Position numbers and translations under genes: made by a program. The notes beneath the pieces were generated by a model. It made no database searches. It was not told where the DNA came from and was given only the letters and a program-made list of their open reading frames with translations. Positions 36,101 through 48,323 of a stretch of DNA of 64,000 nt are shown here, in pieces; positions within the stretch are counted from its first letter, which is position 1; every line of letters starts with the position of its first letter. The stretch comes from Malus domestica (lineage: Eukaryota > Streptophyta > Magnoliopsida > Rosales > Rosaceae), in assembly GCF_042453785.1 (NCBI RefSeq), contig NC_091664.1, forward strand, positions 2,471,001 through 2,535,000, written 5' to 3'.

Positions 36101-39100
36101 TATGAACATAATACTTTCCCAATGAACTTGTTCATCGTAATTTTACTTATGTGCAAGATTGAGATTTATATCTATTCTCATTTTGTTTCTCACTTATATC
36201 ATCGAGTGAATAAAATGAACTTTCACTTTTGTAGAATGTGACAAATGGTATAAGCTTTAAAACCAGTAGAATAAATCTTGTTGATCTAGCTGGATCAGAA
36301 CGTCAGAAGTTAACAGGGGCAGCAGGAGAGCGCTTGAAGGAAGCAGGGAATATCAATCGATCACTCTCACAGCTTGGGTATGGTCTATCTATCTTCTTTC
36401 ATAGTTCCATTATAGGTGCATTTCAAGCTTTCTAAAAGTCCTATTTAGTATAGCTGTTATTTATTTGTTTGGTTGAAGCACAGAGGTTAATTACAGATTA
36501 CAGTGATTTGTAATACCGTGGTATCAGTTTACTATACCTAAATAGGTCAAGAATACTAGCAAGTTTGAATTCTTTATCCAACACTTAATCCAAATTTTGA
36601 GCTTACACGCTTGACACAAAGCTGTGCTGAGCCTAGCTTTACCTGGCTAGAGTGCTGCATCATAAAGTTACACAAGGTTGATAGAGTGATTTGTAATACA
36701 GTGGTATCAGTTTAACTAAATGGCTAAGAATAATATCATGTTTTAATTCTTTATCCAAAGCTTTTTACTGAACTGAGCATGTCATTGAAATTTTATCTCC
36801 TCAGATTCAGAGTTTTGTTATTTTCGAGATGTTGTTCTTTTCTTTTATACTTTTGTGCTCATTGCAGCTTATTATTTGATGCAGGAACCTGATAAACATT
36901 CTTGCTGAAATTTCTCAAACGGGAAAGCAAAGGCATATTCCCTATAGAGATTCCAGGCTTACATTCTTATTACAGGAATCTCTCGGTGGAAATGCAAAAT
37001 TAGCAATGGTCTGTGCTATTTCTCCAACACAAAGGTAGTGCTGCAACCCCTTTCTTCCTTGAAAGTAGCATTTAGCATTCTTTTTAATCTGTCTTTGTGA
37101 ATTGAAAGTCACTGATCTAATCTTGCAGCTGTAAGAGTGAGACTTTCAGTACATTGAGATTTGCACAGCGGGCTAAGGCTATCAAGAACAAGGCAGTTGT
37201 TAATGAAGTAATGCAGGAAGACGTGAATCAGTTGCGCGAGGTGATACGACAGCTTAGGGTATGTTCTCTCTCACTATAGTTTGGAATATTGTGATTCATC
37301 CATTTACAAATTAAACATGTGAATCATCCCTATGTGCTTGTTAATTTGACAGGATGAACTACGGCGGATTAAGGCACACGGAAACAACCCAGCTGCTTCA
37401 AATGGGGGTCACAGTGCAGCATGGTTTCGTCAAAGTTTGAATATGCTAAAGGCTAGCCTTAAACCTACGATGACATTACCCCATGTCGATGATGACAGTG
37501 ATGAGGACATGGAAATTGATGAGGAAGCTGTTGAGAGGCTTTGTGCTGAAGTAAGTAACCAGACAGTTGTCAGTGAAGCTAACAGAGCTGATGTGAACAG
37601 TGTAGAAACAATGAAATCACATTCACAACTTGTGGCTGTTGAAATTGGAAGCTCCGAAGGTCCTCAAAACCATGCATCTGGAAGTGGTTGTATCAAAGAA
37701 CAAGGTGTTGATACAGATGTTAATATGGAAGAAGGAATCTCTGAACAAGAAGGGGACATGATTGTTGAATGTGGTACCAGCACCCCAGTTATTCCCAGTG
37801 CTAGTGCATCAGATATTCACAATCTTATAGAAGATACCTCCATGCCGCCTGTTCAGGAGGAAAATATTCTAAGGTCCTCCATTAGTGATTTTCTAATTGA
37901 AGAATCAGCCTGCAAAAGTGCGGAGAAAGGTTCCTCATGTGCAGCCTCTGATCCTCCTGGAAGCATGCCTGGCTGCCTTTCAGTTGCAGATGAATGCATT
38001 GGTTCTTCAAATGGCTCAGTTAACTGTGTTTCTCCATGCCTGAGCATAGTTCCATGCGACGCACCCCAAGTTCTAAAGTCTCCTACCCCCAGTGTTTCAC
38101 CCAAGGTCAATGCCAGCAGGAAAAGTTTGAGGACCTCCTCAATGTTGACTGCTTCTCAGAAGGATCTTACTGGTGGGAGTACGTTAAGCCCAGACAGCAT
38201 GCGCATATCTTTGGCAAAACCTGCAATAAAGAGCTCACCAAATGACCTATCTGCTCAAACATGTAATAACTTTTCGGCACCCACTGAACAGTTGGCAGCA
38301 AGCATTCGGCATGGCCTTGAAATTATTGGTAGTCACCGCCAAAGTTCAGCTTTAAGGAAGTCGTCATTTAGGTTTTCATTGAAACCTTCAGAGTCTAGGG
38401 TGATTGTGCCAGTTTCTAAAGCTGATGTGGGAGTACAAACTAGTCAAGAAATAGTAAAAGAAGGTTCAGTGGAGTTTATGTGTAGTAATTGCAAGAACAG
38501 GATGCAGCTAGAAGTTGAGGCCAATGAAATTATGCAATTGGTACCTGTTGATGGATCAGAGTCTGCTGACAAATCCAAGATACAAGTTCCCAAAGTAAGC
38601 TCAAGAGAGAAAAGCTGGATTTTCAGTTTTTTTTTTCCGAATTTTTTTTTATTCATTAGCAACAGTTACTTGACATTTTCCGCATTACTGAACAGGCTGT
38701 GGAGAAGGTTTTAGCTGGGGCTATTAGGAGAGAAATGGCATTAGAAGACATATGTGCCAAGAAAACTTCTGAAATTATGCAGCTAAACCGATTGGTAGGT
38801 TTCTCCAAATTCTCTGACAGCCATCCACAACAATTATTTTCCTCTATTGTTTGCTTGATGTTTTTTAGCTGTACTTTACAGGTTCAGCAGTACAAGCATG
38901 AGAGAGAATGCAATGGCATTATAGCCCAGACAAGGGAGGATAAGATTCTACGCCTTGAGAGCCTCATGGATGGTGTTTTACCGACTGAGGAGTTCATGGA
39001 GGAAGAGCTAGTGTCTCTCACACACGAGTATAAGGTATAAACTGTCTATGAAGGCTCCATTTATGTGTTTTTCTCTCTCTTTTTTTTTCCAGATCTTCTT

Positions 39101-40874
39101 GTTGTCTTTATGCTTATAGATTATCCATCACATACAGATTTTGAAGGAGAAATACGAGAATCACCCAGAACTTTTAAGGACAAATATTGAATTGAAAAGA
39201 GTTCAAGATGAGCTGGAAAATTTACGAAACTTTTGTGATATGGGTGAAAGGGAAGTGTTGTTGGAAGAGATTCAAGATTTAAGAAGCCAGCTACAGTATT
39301 ATGTAGACTGTCCATCCACATCAGCCCGGACACGAAACTCTATGATGAAGTTGACCCATTCACGTGACCCAAATGTGGCCCCTCTCAGTACAATTTCGGA
39401 GTCAAATGAGGAAAGCTCTGAACATAAACTTGAACAAGAGAGACAAGAGTGGAATGAGGTAGAAAGTAAGTGGATATCTCTTGCTGAGGAATTAAGAATG
39501 GAACTTGAGGCTAGCAGATCACTGGCAGAAAAGACAATGCAAGAATTAGAAACTGAAAAGAAATGTGCAGACGAGCTCAAGGAAGCAATACAACTGGCTA
39601 TGGAGGGGCAATCACGGATGTTGGAACAGTATGCAGATTTGGAAGAGAAACATATGCAACTGCTTGCGAGGCATAGAATGATACGGGATGGAGTGGAGGA
39701 TGTGAAGAAAGCAGCTGCTAAGGCAGGAGTCAGGGGTGCCGAGTCCAAATTCATAAATGCTATCGCTGCAGAAATTTCAGCATTGAGAGTAGAAAGAGAA
39801 AGAGAGAGGCGATATCTGAGGGACGAAAATAAGGGGCTTCAGGCACAATTGCGGGATACTGCTGAAGCTGTGCAGGCTGCAGGCGAATTACTCGTGCGAC
39901 TCAAAGAAGCAGATGAGGCTGTTGCAACTGCTCAGGTGTGTTGAAAGTTGTTTGTGTTTTGATGCTTTTCCGTTTTCCTCAGTTGAGATCCTTGCTTTCA
40001 GGATTCAAATGACTTTCCTTTTCCCTCCTAATTGGATAAATTGTTTCTATTTTCGTCCTTAATTTTTTCTTTGCAATTAAGTTCTGAATTTGATCTCAAA
40101 CCATTTTCCTTGTAAGTTTCGTTACACAAGATGATGCAAAGGAACACTAATGCTGTTCTTTTTTGGTTTCCTTTGTAACTACCTGCCTAACAACTTCCCC
40201 TCCCTCCTTCAGAACGAGTTGCAAAGACCTGTAGGTTAATCGTAGTAACTTCCAGTCCAATTAGCCAGAACCCCAAATATGACACTTAAATTTACTGACA
40301 ATGAGAGACTAATTGAAATTGTATTGAATTTTTTCTCTGAGATCAATACATGCAACCATGTTGAGCTGAGATACTGCATTTTGATGGAGAGTTTTATGTT
40401 TTGAATCATTTCAGATACGCTCTCTATCTTTTTCGTTTTCATAGAATTCATTCATGTTATCTAGTAAACTCTTGACAATATTAGCTTGCTCTCTCTCCTT
40501 CCTCCATTTATACGGCCTTTTTCTTGTATTTGATATCTTATGAAACTTCCAATAACCTGCAGAAGCAAGCAATGGAGGCCAAGCAAGAAGCAGACAAGGC
40601 TTACATGAATATTGAAAAACTGAAGAAAAAACATGAGAAGGAGATCAGCAGTCTTAATGAGCTCATTGCCGAGTCTCGTTTACCCAAAGAAGCAACCCAA
40701 CCTGCTTATGACGGTTCCAATATGGCAAAATACGATGCAGGTGAGCCCCATAGCTTAAGTGATCAAAGATGGAGGGAGGAATTTGAACCATTCTACAATG
40801 GGGAAGAGGGCGAGTTGCGGAAACTCGCCCAACCCTCATCATGGTTCTCTGGTTACGACCGATGCAACATATAG
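33197..40874 (+). CDS. Kinesin-like protein KIN-12 (PAKRP1/PAKRP1L type)
   Basis: Plus-end kinesin of the phragmoplast, needed for cell-plate formation in plant cytokinesis. Sixteen exons join in phase: 33197-33493, 34378-34515, 34596-34679, 34779-34904, 35004-35063, 35157-35210, 35299-35391, 35971-36066, 36235-36377, 36885-37034, 37129-37258, 37353-38594, 38696-38794, 38882-39034, 39138-39935 and 40563-40874, giving 1,324 residues. The motor domain (about 98-450) has Walker A GQTGSGKT (172-179), switch I NAESSRSH (297-304) and switch II DLAGSE (333-338). A Ser-rich middle region, long coiled coils (exons 13-16) and the C-terminal [10 protein letters not shown] follow. The N-terminus ([26 protein letters not shown]) matches PAKRP1. 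Intron 2 starts with GC (ASQ/GCATGA), a GC-AG intron; others are GT-AG. The tail ends and length fit PAKRP1 closely. Confidence 0.95.
35433..35496 (-). mobile_element. 5'-truncated Au-type SINE in kinesin intron 7
   Basis: A 64-bp segment reading (minus strand) GCCGACATTCACC...GCACTGGGTACGACCTTT, the 3' end of the plant Au SINE. It is flanked by a perfect 18-bp target-site duplication, ACAGTATTCATAGTCTAA, at 35415-35432 and 35497-35514. Truncation at the 5' end is normal for target-primed insertion. The family assignment is from memory of the conserved Au 3' end. Confidence 0.85.
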
Positions 40875-41500
40875 AAATCGAATTTAGTGGTGATATATAG
40901 TGTATAAACTTAAAACCATTAACATTTTGTGTCAAATAGCTCCATTGCATGCAGGTCATCTGGTTGTGTACCAGTTCGACCATTTCCATGAATTTTTTTT
41001 CACTGCACTTTGTGTTCTGTATCAAATTCTTTCATAAGAGATGAATGAATGAATGGTTGTATTCTTTTTTATCCAGTTATGTATGATCTCTTCATGCCCA
41101 ATCTTCCTAGTAACACAAAATCTGTTCACTCCTTTTGGTTCAGAGTATGTACTAGAATGTGGATATGCATAATAACTGCCAATGCTGCAAAGATAAGGGC
41201 AATGTGACCAAGAAATGCACAGTCGCTCACCCCTGGATTTGATATCGAGGAAGCGGAGTAAACGGGTGTGCTTTTAGTGTTTTAATCTCAATCTCTGGGG
41301 TCGATTATAACGTTACATAGCATTCGATGCTACCTGTTTGAGCTGTTAGATTTGATTTTGACAAACTGGTAGATCTATTTTAATCTCATTCACTCATTTT
41401 CCGCATCACTTAGCATTACGTACCATTGAAGAAAAATTGAAACATTTGATATTAAATCTAAAAATGGATGAACCATGAATTCCTATTAACTAGGTAACTA
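40875..41500. other. Kinesin 3' flank
   Basis: Probable 3' UTR and terminator. AT-rich, no other gene seen. Confidence 0.6.
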
Positions 41501-41581
41501 AGAGAACTAAACTCAACGAAGAAATGGGAGGCTTTGGAAGTTTGGATATGGTGAGTACCAATTGACGAGGCAATCTACTTG

Positions 41582-41780
41582 GGCAAGGGATCCTCTCCGG
41601 ATTCCTTTCTCCTAATCCACCACATCAAGGAATCCGTGCCGTTGAAATTTGATCTAACGGTTACAAACAGGGGCCAACTCTAAAAGTTATAATAACTTTA
41701 GCCGTTTAATCAAATTTCAACGGCACAGATTCCCTAATTTGGTGGATTAGGAGGAAGGAATCTGAAAATGATCCCTTTCC
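41582..41780. mobile_element. 199-bp MITE with 9-bp target duplication (Mutator-type)
   Basis: Terminal inverted repeats of about 80 bp: GGCAAGGGATCCTCTCC at the left, and an end reading GGAAAGGGATCATTTTC on the opposite strand at the right. Inside them CCTAATCCACCA and CCGTTGAAATTTGAT recur inverted. ATCTACTTG is duplicated at 41573-41581 and 41781-41789. The 42349 and 42522 copies show the uninterrupted site (CATACTTATTACATACAT). Length and TIR/TSD form fit a Mutator-like MITE. Confidence 0.88.
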
Positions 41781-41805
41781 ATCTACTTGTTACATACATT
41801 GATAG

Positions 41806-42000
41806 GGATTTGGATCCCATCCAGATCCAAATTATGGGGATCCTAGATATCCTTATATTTTAATCATTTATCGTGCATCGTGCGATTATAAATAATTTGA
41901 ATTGTATTATTTAAAATTAAACACAAATAGTAATTAACGAAAACAACCGCATGATATACGATGAACGGTTAGGATGTGAGGATCCATAAGATCCTCATCC
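41806..42000. mobile_element. 195-bp MITE with 8-9-bp target duplication
   Basis: Ends GGATTTGGATCC ... GATCCTCATCC form a short inverted repeat. ATTGATAG is duplicated at 41798-41805 and 42002-42009. It sits 16 bp from the previous MITE; copy 3 of the surrounding repeat gives the empty site. Confidence 0.8.
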
Positions 42001-42219
42001 TATTGATAGCTACACGTATATGTGTATTGTGTGTATGCATATAATTTTTTTTTTCCAAAAGTTGAGGCTAAAATTATGTTTTTCTTTTCAAAATCATGAG
42101 CATAAAACAACAGAAAGTAGAAGCAGTAGAAGCAGCTCTATCCACGCTTCTAATAGGAAGCGGGTGAACAATGCCAATTAATAAAACTTTTATATTGACA
42201 ATCTTACTCCATCTCTTTT

Positions 42220-42345
42220 TTTTTTGCTAAAAGCATTTTTAGCATTATAGTTTACCAAACACTTGTTTTTTTTCACAGTTGTTTTTTGTTTCATAGCATA
42301 GTAGAAACAGTCTTAAAAAAAAGCACAACAATTCCAATCTAACCC
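42220..42345. repeat. MITE fragment (AAAGCACAACAATTCC end)
   Basis: Contains GTTTACCAAACACTTGTTTT and ends AAAAAGCACAACAATTCCAATC. It is related to the MITE material around 22200-22548 and to 42480-42520. Confidence 0.5.
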
Positions 42346-42348
42346 TAA

Positions 42349-42435
42349 CAGAACAAAACTCAACCAAGAAATGCTAGGCTTTGAAAGTTTGGATATGGTG
42401 GGTCCCAATTAAGGAGGCAACATACTTATTACATA
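42349..42435. repeat. Local triplication, copy 2
   Basis: Shares TGCTAGGCTTTGAAAGTTTG and the GGCAACATACTTATTACATA block with copy 3. Uninterrupted at both MITE insertion points. Confidence 0.85.
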
Positions 42436-42521
42436 CATGGAAGCTCATAACTGTTTATTCTCATAGCATAGTAGAAATAGTTTTTTTTTTTAAAAACACA
42501 ACAATTTCAAACTAGCCCTAA

Positions 42522-42665
42522 CAAACCGAAGCTCAACCAAGAAATGCTAGGCTTTGAAAGTTTGGATATGGTGGGTCCCAATTGAGGAGGCAACATACTT
42601 ATTACATACATGGAAAGCTACATGTACATGTGTATATGTGGATTGTGTGTATGCATATAAAATTG
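42522..42665. repeat. Local triplication, copy 3
   Basis: Longest uninterrupted copy, running on through CTACATGTACATGTGTATAT and GTGTGTATGCATATAA. It serves as the empty-site reference for both MITEs in copy 1. Confidence 0.85.
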
Positions 42666-43085
42666 GTGGCTTTTGGTGGAAGACTCTGGGCTGCTCATTC
42701 AATTTGTTTGGTAATTGGTGTGGGTTTGGTCTGTCAAAAGGACAAGGGGGCAATGTTCAAGTGGGTGAAAGAAGCATGTCCATGCCTGTGGGAAATGGGA
42801 GGGCACAACCATTTACTAGTCTTAGCTTGTTGTGGAGACCATAAAACAAGAGGGTTTTTTAGAGGTTTGTTGTTGCCTTGTCTCTCTCTGACATCTGTCT
42901 ATCCCTACCACTGGACCTTTGCACATTTCAGACCTTGAGCCTGGGGATATAAGGCAAACAGGTAGGCCTCAAACCCTAGCCATTGGTTTAAACCAACTGG
43001 AAAATAAGTACATATTCTTCTTTCATCTCTTTTTTTTTTTCAATAATTAATTGTTTTGGCATGTACCCTTGTTTATTAAATGTGC
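42666..43085. other. Intergenic, no gene called
   Basis: An open stretch at 42582-42938 starts inside the triplicated repeat and has no recognisable domain. I do not call a gene here. Confidence 0.4.
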
Positions 43086-43500
43086 GTTTGTTACATTAGA
43101 CTATTTCATAATGGACTAACTTCAAGAACTAAGTTCGACTGTCTTATAACGGACTAACCTGGACTAACTTTAAGGACTAAGTTGGACTGATTTAGAATAG
43201 ACTAACCTGGGTTAACTTAGTAAAACGTTTGATGCAGTATCAAACAACAAGCAAGATAATAAAATTTATTTCTTTTTTTTTCTTTTTTTTCTTTTCTTAT
43301 TCTAGAACTCTCTCTCCCTCTCGCAAAACCTCTCTCTCTCTCTACACTCTCCCTCTTTTCCCGTCCAACTCCCTCTTCCTCTTCTCACAAATAACAAATC
43401 ACAAATCCCAAATTTCACAACTTTCTCACAAATCGCAAATTTCACAACTTTCTCACAAATCCTAAATTTCACAACTTCTTCCCAATTTCACAATTGAAAT
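43086..43500. repeat. Short tandem repeats and C/T-rich tract
   Basis: 43100-43220 has three imperfect ~45-bp units built on GGACTAACYT...AAGGACTAAGTT, probably a MITE remnant with GTGCGTTTGTTACA at one end. 43300-43390 is C/T-rich. 43390-43490 has about three units of a ~27-bp repeat (AAATTTCACAACTTTCTCAC). Confidence 0.6.
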
Positions 43501-43775
43501 CAAAATCGCTACCAGGTCTCATGTACTCACAACGACGCACTCGAATTGATATTACCCAATGGCGCCAATGACAAAAGCCCCAATGGTAATTGGGAATTTG
43601 GTAATAGTTTTGAGATAAAGATAAAGACTCTAACCACCAAGATAATCCACCACTTGTTGTTTTTAGGGGTTTAAAAGTATTAGTTTTGAGAAAGTTGAAG
43701 CCATCGAAAGTTAACAAGCCAAATGTGTTCGCCAATTTATTTGTAAATTGTTGGCTTTGTGTTACAACTAAAAGT

Positions 43776-43851
43776 CTGCAGATTTTGCATTTGTTTGACA
43801 CTCTAAGATGGATCTACAGATTTTGCATTTGTTTGACACTCTAAGATGAAT
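43776..43851. repeat. 38-bp tandem duplication
   Basis: AGATTTTGCATTTGTTTGAC with its flank CTCTAAGATG occurs twice with a period of 38 bp and one substitution nearby. The surrounding 43501-45165 is otherwise featureless AT-rich DNA. Confidence 0.85.
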
Positions 43852-45170
43852 ATCATAATTACCAGAACAAGGTCTAACAGATTTCAAACTCAAAGATGAC
43901 AGATACTTGGCTCATCGAAATTGTGGAGGAACTCCTCAAATAGTTTGTGGTGGAGCCACTAAACTTCATACTTATGATTGGAATCGTTTGGATTAAAAAC
44001 ATTATATAAAAATTATCTCTTAAAAAAATTAATTGAAATTAAAGTCCATTAATCAATCAATTGTAGCAAACAAATTGAGGGTTTGTAATATATTAAATTA
44101 TCCTTTTATAGATAAGTTCTTTACATAGTGATTTGTAACAGAAAATTTCTTAAATCAACCATGAACAGTTTTTGTGTAGAAATTTCGCCACAATATTGCG
44201 GAGCCTAAAATCACCTCAAAAGTTTGGTTTAATGTTAAAAAAACTTGGTTTAAAAAACAAGAAAATGAAATATGCTAAGGAGACTCTCAAACTGAAACTC
44301 TTTATGAATTCTCTGTCAACTCACCGTCTAACGTGAATTCTCTTGTTAACATTATAAAATATGTGCCCAAAACATCAGACGACAAAAAGTCCGTAAGAAA
44401 GTCACACTTTCGAAAGACTCCCCCCCTTAACATTTCTCAAAAAGTAATCAGTGGCATGTCATTCTCTTGAGGCCATGGGATGTTGGGGCAGAGTAATGCT
44501 ATTTGATATTCTTTCATTAAATTGAGATGACCATAAAACAAATATAAAATAAAATAAACAAATAAAAACACAAACACATGAATCATTCCCAACCATTTTT
44601 CATAAAATGGAAACAATCAATTAGAAGGAGAGAAGAGGACTGTCTGGAAATAAAAGTTTTGCACTGCCCTACAGGTGGGTAGACAAGGTGTGGGTTTTGT
44701 CTAAAATCAAAGTCTAATCCACAATATTTTTCTTGTGAAATTTTAGTTTCACAGTCTCTTCAATCACTTCTTTTTAATGAAAAAATACAGATGATATTGA
44801 CAAAAAAGGAATCCTTGAAACTCAGTTTCAACGTTTTCAATCAACTGAATAACTAAATTCCTCCCAACCCTTCAGCTACTCTCAATCTTGTAAAATGAAC
44901 AAACTAATGTCGATTAATTTGTCTTTACCTGTAAAAGATCTTAAGTTTGAATTTAATGAATACCAAGTATAATAATATCATCGTTTAAAAAACATCAATC
45001 AATTCCTTTCCTTCTAAGCAATAATCTGTCATATCTATCTCTTTCCAATTATAAGACCAACAAGCAGTCATCAGAATCATCACCTTCATTGTTGAGTCAC
45101 TCAACCAACCCTGATAAGGTTTTGGTACAAATATAATTGGCATTGGCAAGCATGGAAAGGAGAAAGAGAG

Positions 45171-45303
45171 TTTTAACGAAATACTTCCGGTATTGTTCAT
45201 TTTTAACAAAAAAAATCATATTTTTACCTTTTCCTGATATTGTTCACTACACCTCCATTTTCATTAAAACTAAAGTTTTTTTGGACTTTTCGTTAGTTTT
45301 CCT
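45171..45303. mobile_element. MITE-like fragment
   Basis: Starts TTTTAACGAAATACTTCCGG and ends near GACTTTTCGTTAGTTTTCC, so the ends are inverted around TAACGAAA. The internal GGTATTGTTCATTTTTAAC and GATATTGTTCACT recur. Resembles a common plant MITE class; no target duplication seen. Confidence 0.5.
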
Positions 45304-45405
45304 AAGGAAAAATATTTTCGGAAACACGGCTCAGTACATTAAATGTCATAATACAAGTGGTTGAATTTTTTTTCAAATATCCAATTACTTGTATTATGAT
45401 ACTTA

Positions 45406-46224
45406 TGGCGCGTTTACTAATCCGTAATCAAATTGAGAGGAATTGGATTGAGGGAGAATTGGATTGAAGAGGAATTGAAATGAGGTGGAATCAGAATCAG
45501 ATTCCTGTTGAAGTTGTTTACTAAAACTGTCAGGAATCGGAGTAGGAATGATGTTGAGTCCATATAAGTTGTTTACTAATTCATTTCAATCAGAATGAAA
45601 ACTAGGTTGATTACTATATTGCCCTTACATAAATAAATTATTTTCATACTAATTAATTTAATTAAATTCTTAATTAAATTTATATAATAAAATTCATCTA
45701 TATAAGCATGTATAAATAGGTTTTATTTATTTATTAAAAGATGGCAAAAATGATATTGAGTCTATATAAGTTGTTTACTAATTCACTTCAATCGGAATGA
45801 AAACTAAGTTAATGACTACATTGCCCTTACATAAATAAATTATTTTCATACTAATTAATTAAATTAAATTCTTAATTAAATTTATATAATAAAATTATCT
45901 ATATAAAAAAATATAAATAGGTTTTATTTATTTATTAAAAATGACATAATGAGTGTCAAATGAAGGGCAATGTTGGGATAATAAGAAACAAGTGAGGGCA
46001 TAATTGGAATAAAAGATGCATTCCTGATTCTCTTGCCCTTAGGGAATTCAAATACCTCACAAAACTAGGGAATCCGGTTCCTCCAATTTCAGGAATTGGA
46101 TTCCTTGTTTCGTGTGGGCTCCACCACTTTTTTGATTCCTTAATATTTAGTAAACACCGGAATACTCCGTAATCGGAATTCAATTCCCTTTCTTTATTCC
46201 GATTACCCTTACGTAAACATGCCA
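45406..46224. mobile_element. 819-bp non-autonomous PIF/Harbinger-type element
   Basis: Ends TGGCGCGTTTAC ... GTAAACATGCCA are inverted and flanked by TTA at 45403-45405 and 46225-46227. Inside, a ~197-bp block (TATAAGTTGTTTACTAATTC through GGTTTTATTTATTTATTAAA) is tandemly duplicated at about 45550-45745 and 45749-45945. No coding capacity. Confidence 0.8.
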
Positions 46225-46424
46225 TTAGTGTATTGGATCGTATTATTGGCACACTGAAAATCTCTCGATGTAAAGGTGTAAACTAGTGCTTAAAGAAAGG
46301 CTTAATGGCCATGGTTGGTGGTGTAAAATGATAGTTTCCAACTGGCCACCGCCACTGTTGATCCCCAACCCTAACCCCACATCAAAGGTCATATACCATC
46401 CAAGGTTAAAGCTTAATGCTTCTT

Positions 46425-46828
46425 GAGGTGAAGGAAAGAGACATAAAGGGTACTCATGCTCTAAACAAAAGAAAAACGAGGGATGGATAGAGAGTAGAGA
46501 CCTAAAGAGTAGGAAGACTATTAATTTTCGGGTGCAACGGTAACATTATATCTGCTATTTTACTAAAAAGTAACGTGCTATTACTATATAAAGATCAACA
46601 ATATATAGAGATCGACAGTGTACTTATCAATTAAATTCTCTTGAGGAGAAAGAAAGAGACATAAAGGGTACTCACGGTCTAAACAAAAGAAAAACAAAGG
46701 ATGGAGATCTAAAGAGTAGGACTTATAATTTTCGTGTGTGACCATAATACTTATATCTACTATTTACTGAAAAGTAATATGCTCTTATAGTATAGAGATT
46801 AATAATGTACTTATCAATTAAATTCTTG
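46425..46828. repeat. ~200-bp tandem duplication
   Basis: GAAAGAGACATAAAGGGTAC, followed by CTAAACAAAAGAAAAAC, and the downstream GTACTTATCAATTAAATTC occur in two successive blocks (about 46425-46640 and 46641-46828) with small indels. The following 46829-48111 holds no gene; a weak B-box-like GGGTTTGAACCC occurs near 47577. Confidence 0.75.
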
Positions 46829-48111
46829 GTATGATTCGAGTGAATTGAAAGTCTAAGATGATGAACCACAATAAGTGACCCAATAAAAAAGTGCAAACAA
46901 CAACTCCTTAAGGAAAAAAAAAACAGGGAGGTCCTAGGTTCGATAAGTTATTATTTGCTTGATCGTGGCCATAAGTAAGGTGGAATTCCCAACTAGCATT
47001 TTACAGGCACAAAAAGAGTGAATAAGTGTGATTCGGCACCAATTGTCCCCCTTTTAATCATGTATAAGATAAAATTGAGTGTATTAAGTTATAACCCCAC
47101 AAAACAAACACATAACATCTATCTTTCCAAATCAAAATTCCCTACAAAAGTAGTGAGGACCCATTACTCTCACTATCACTAGGGTCAGTTAGTTGGGAGT
47201 TCTTCCTAATTTAGTTGATAATTTGGACCACTGAGCAGTAAAAATTTGTTCTCCATGACTGATCTCCACTTACATCTTACCACGTGTTAAAATCATAACT
47301 AAAATGAACGGGATCGTGTGTGTAAAATCTAAATCAATACAAGTGATTTGAACACAAAGCAAAACATGGTGTGTTTCATAGGAATTGCAATTATCAGATG
47401 GGTTGGCTGGGCTGGGGCCCAATCAAGGAGGCAGGTCTCAATATTCCTTTTTCTTCTCTTTTTTTAGGGTTTTTTTTTTTTTTGGTATAATCTTAGAAAA
47501 TTCTGTCGAACATGCCTTCGTATAGTCTGGTATGAACTTGAAGATGGTTCATTAGGGCACGCATGAGCACTACATAAGTGATGGGTTTGAACCCTACGTT
47601 ATCTCTCCCATTTAACCAACAATGTTTGACTATGTGAGACGTGATAAGGAAAACCAATTAAGAATCACGTTTAGGGATGACTTTTAAGCATCAACGATCA
47701 TAGCCTATGTTTGAGCCATATGATTATAAGGATCATTATCTCTTGGAAGTCTTGTCTTATCAGGTTCTTCTAGGTTGATTTCGTCGGTAAGCCCTTCCAG
47801 GCTCGCAGAGTCTTTCTTGGGTGCCTTGATTTATGTGTGTCCATCACGAGAGGCGTCGAGAGTACCCTAGCCTGCCAGAAGTATCTACCATACTATGCAT
47901 GATTTACGAGGAAACATCCCCTCTTGTATATAATGTTAACCCATACGAGAATTAGGTGCTAACCAAACCCTAAGAGCAACTCCTAATCAACGAAGTCTGC
48001 TTTGGTACACAATTAATGTCATCCCTTCTACGACCAGTATATATTTAGTTACCATAAAACAATCATTAAATAATAAATTAGTTTCCAAGTCATTTGATAA
48101 CATTAGTTAAA

Positions 48112-48323
48112 GCTGGTTTGATATTGCTGTACTTTGATAAAAAAACTGTTTCTGTTGTGCTGTGAGAATAAACTCATTTTTGCTGCTTCATGTTTTCAGC
48201 TTTTTTTTTTCACCAAAAACTGTGAAAATAAGCTATTTTTAAGTGTTTACCAAACATCTTTTTAAACTCAACTTTTTTTATATCAACTTTTTATAAAGGC
48301 ATCTCGATACCAAACCAGTACTT
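48112..48323. mobile_element. MITE (same family as 22200-22412)
   Basis: Begins GCTGGTTTGATATTGCTG and ends CGATACCAAACCAGT, giving a short inverted end repeat. The body matches 22200-22412 with moderate divergence. Confidence 0.75.

Larger units (their letters stand above)
41501..42050. repeat. Local triplication, copy 1 (split by two MITEs)
   Basis: The phrase AGGCTTTGGAAGTTTGGATA, followed by GTGAGTACCAATTGACGAGG, matches 42349-42435 and 42522-42665. After MITE 1, TTACATACATTGATAG matches TTACATACATGGAA of the others. After MITE 2, CTACACGTATATGTGTATTG matches copy 3. The copies lie in the same orientation. Confidence 0.85.

Noticed and set aside
42582..42938. 118-codon open frame on the plus strand
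   Set aside because: Starts inside a triplicated non-coding repeat, contains TATATG-type simple sequence and shows no known domain.
47525..47660. Second tRNA-derived SINE (GGGTTTGAACCC B-box-like motif)
   Set aside because: The A-box-like part (TGGTTCATTAGGG) is poor and no tail or target duplication is visible.
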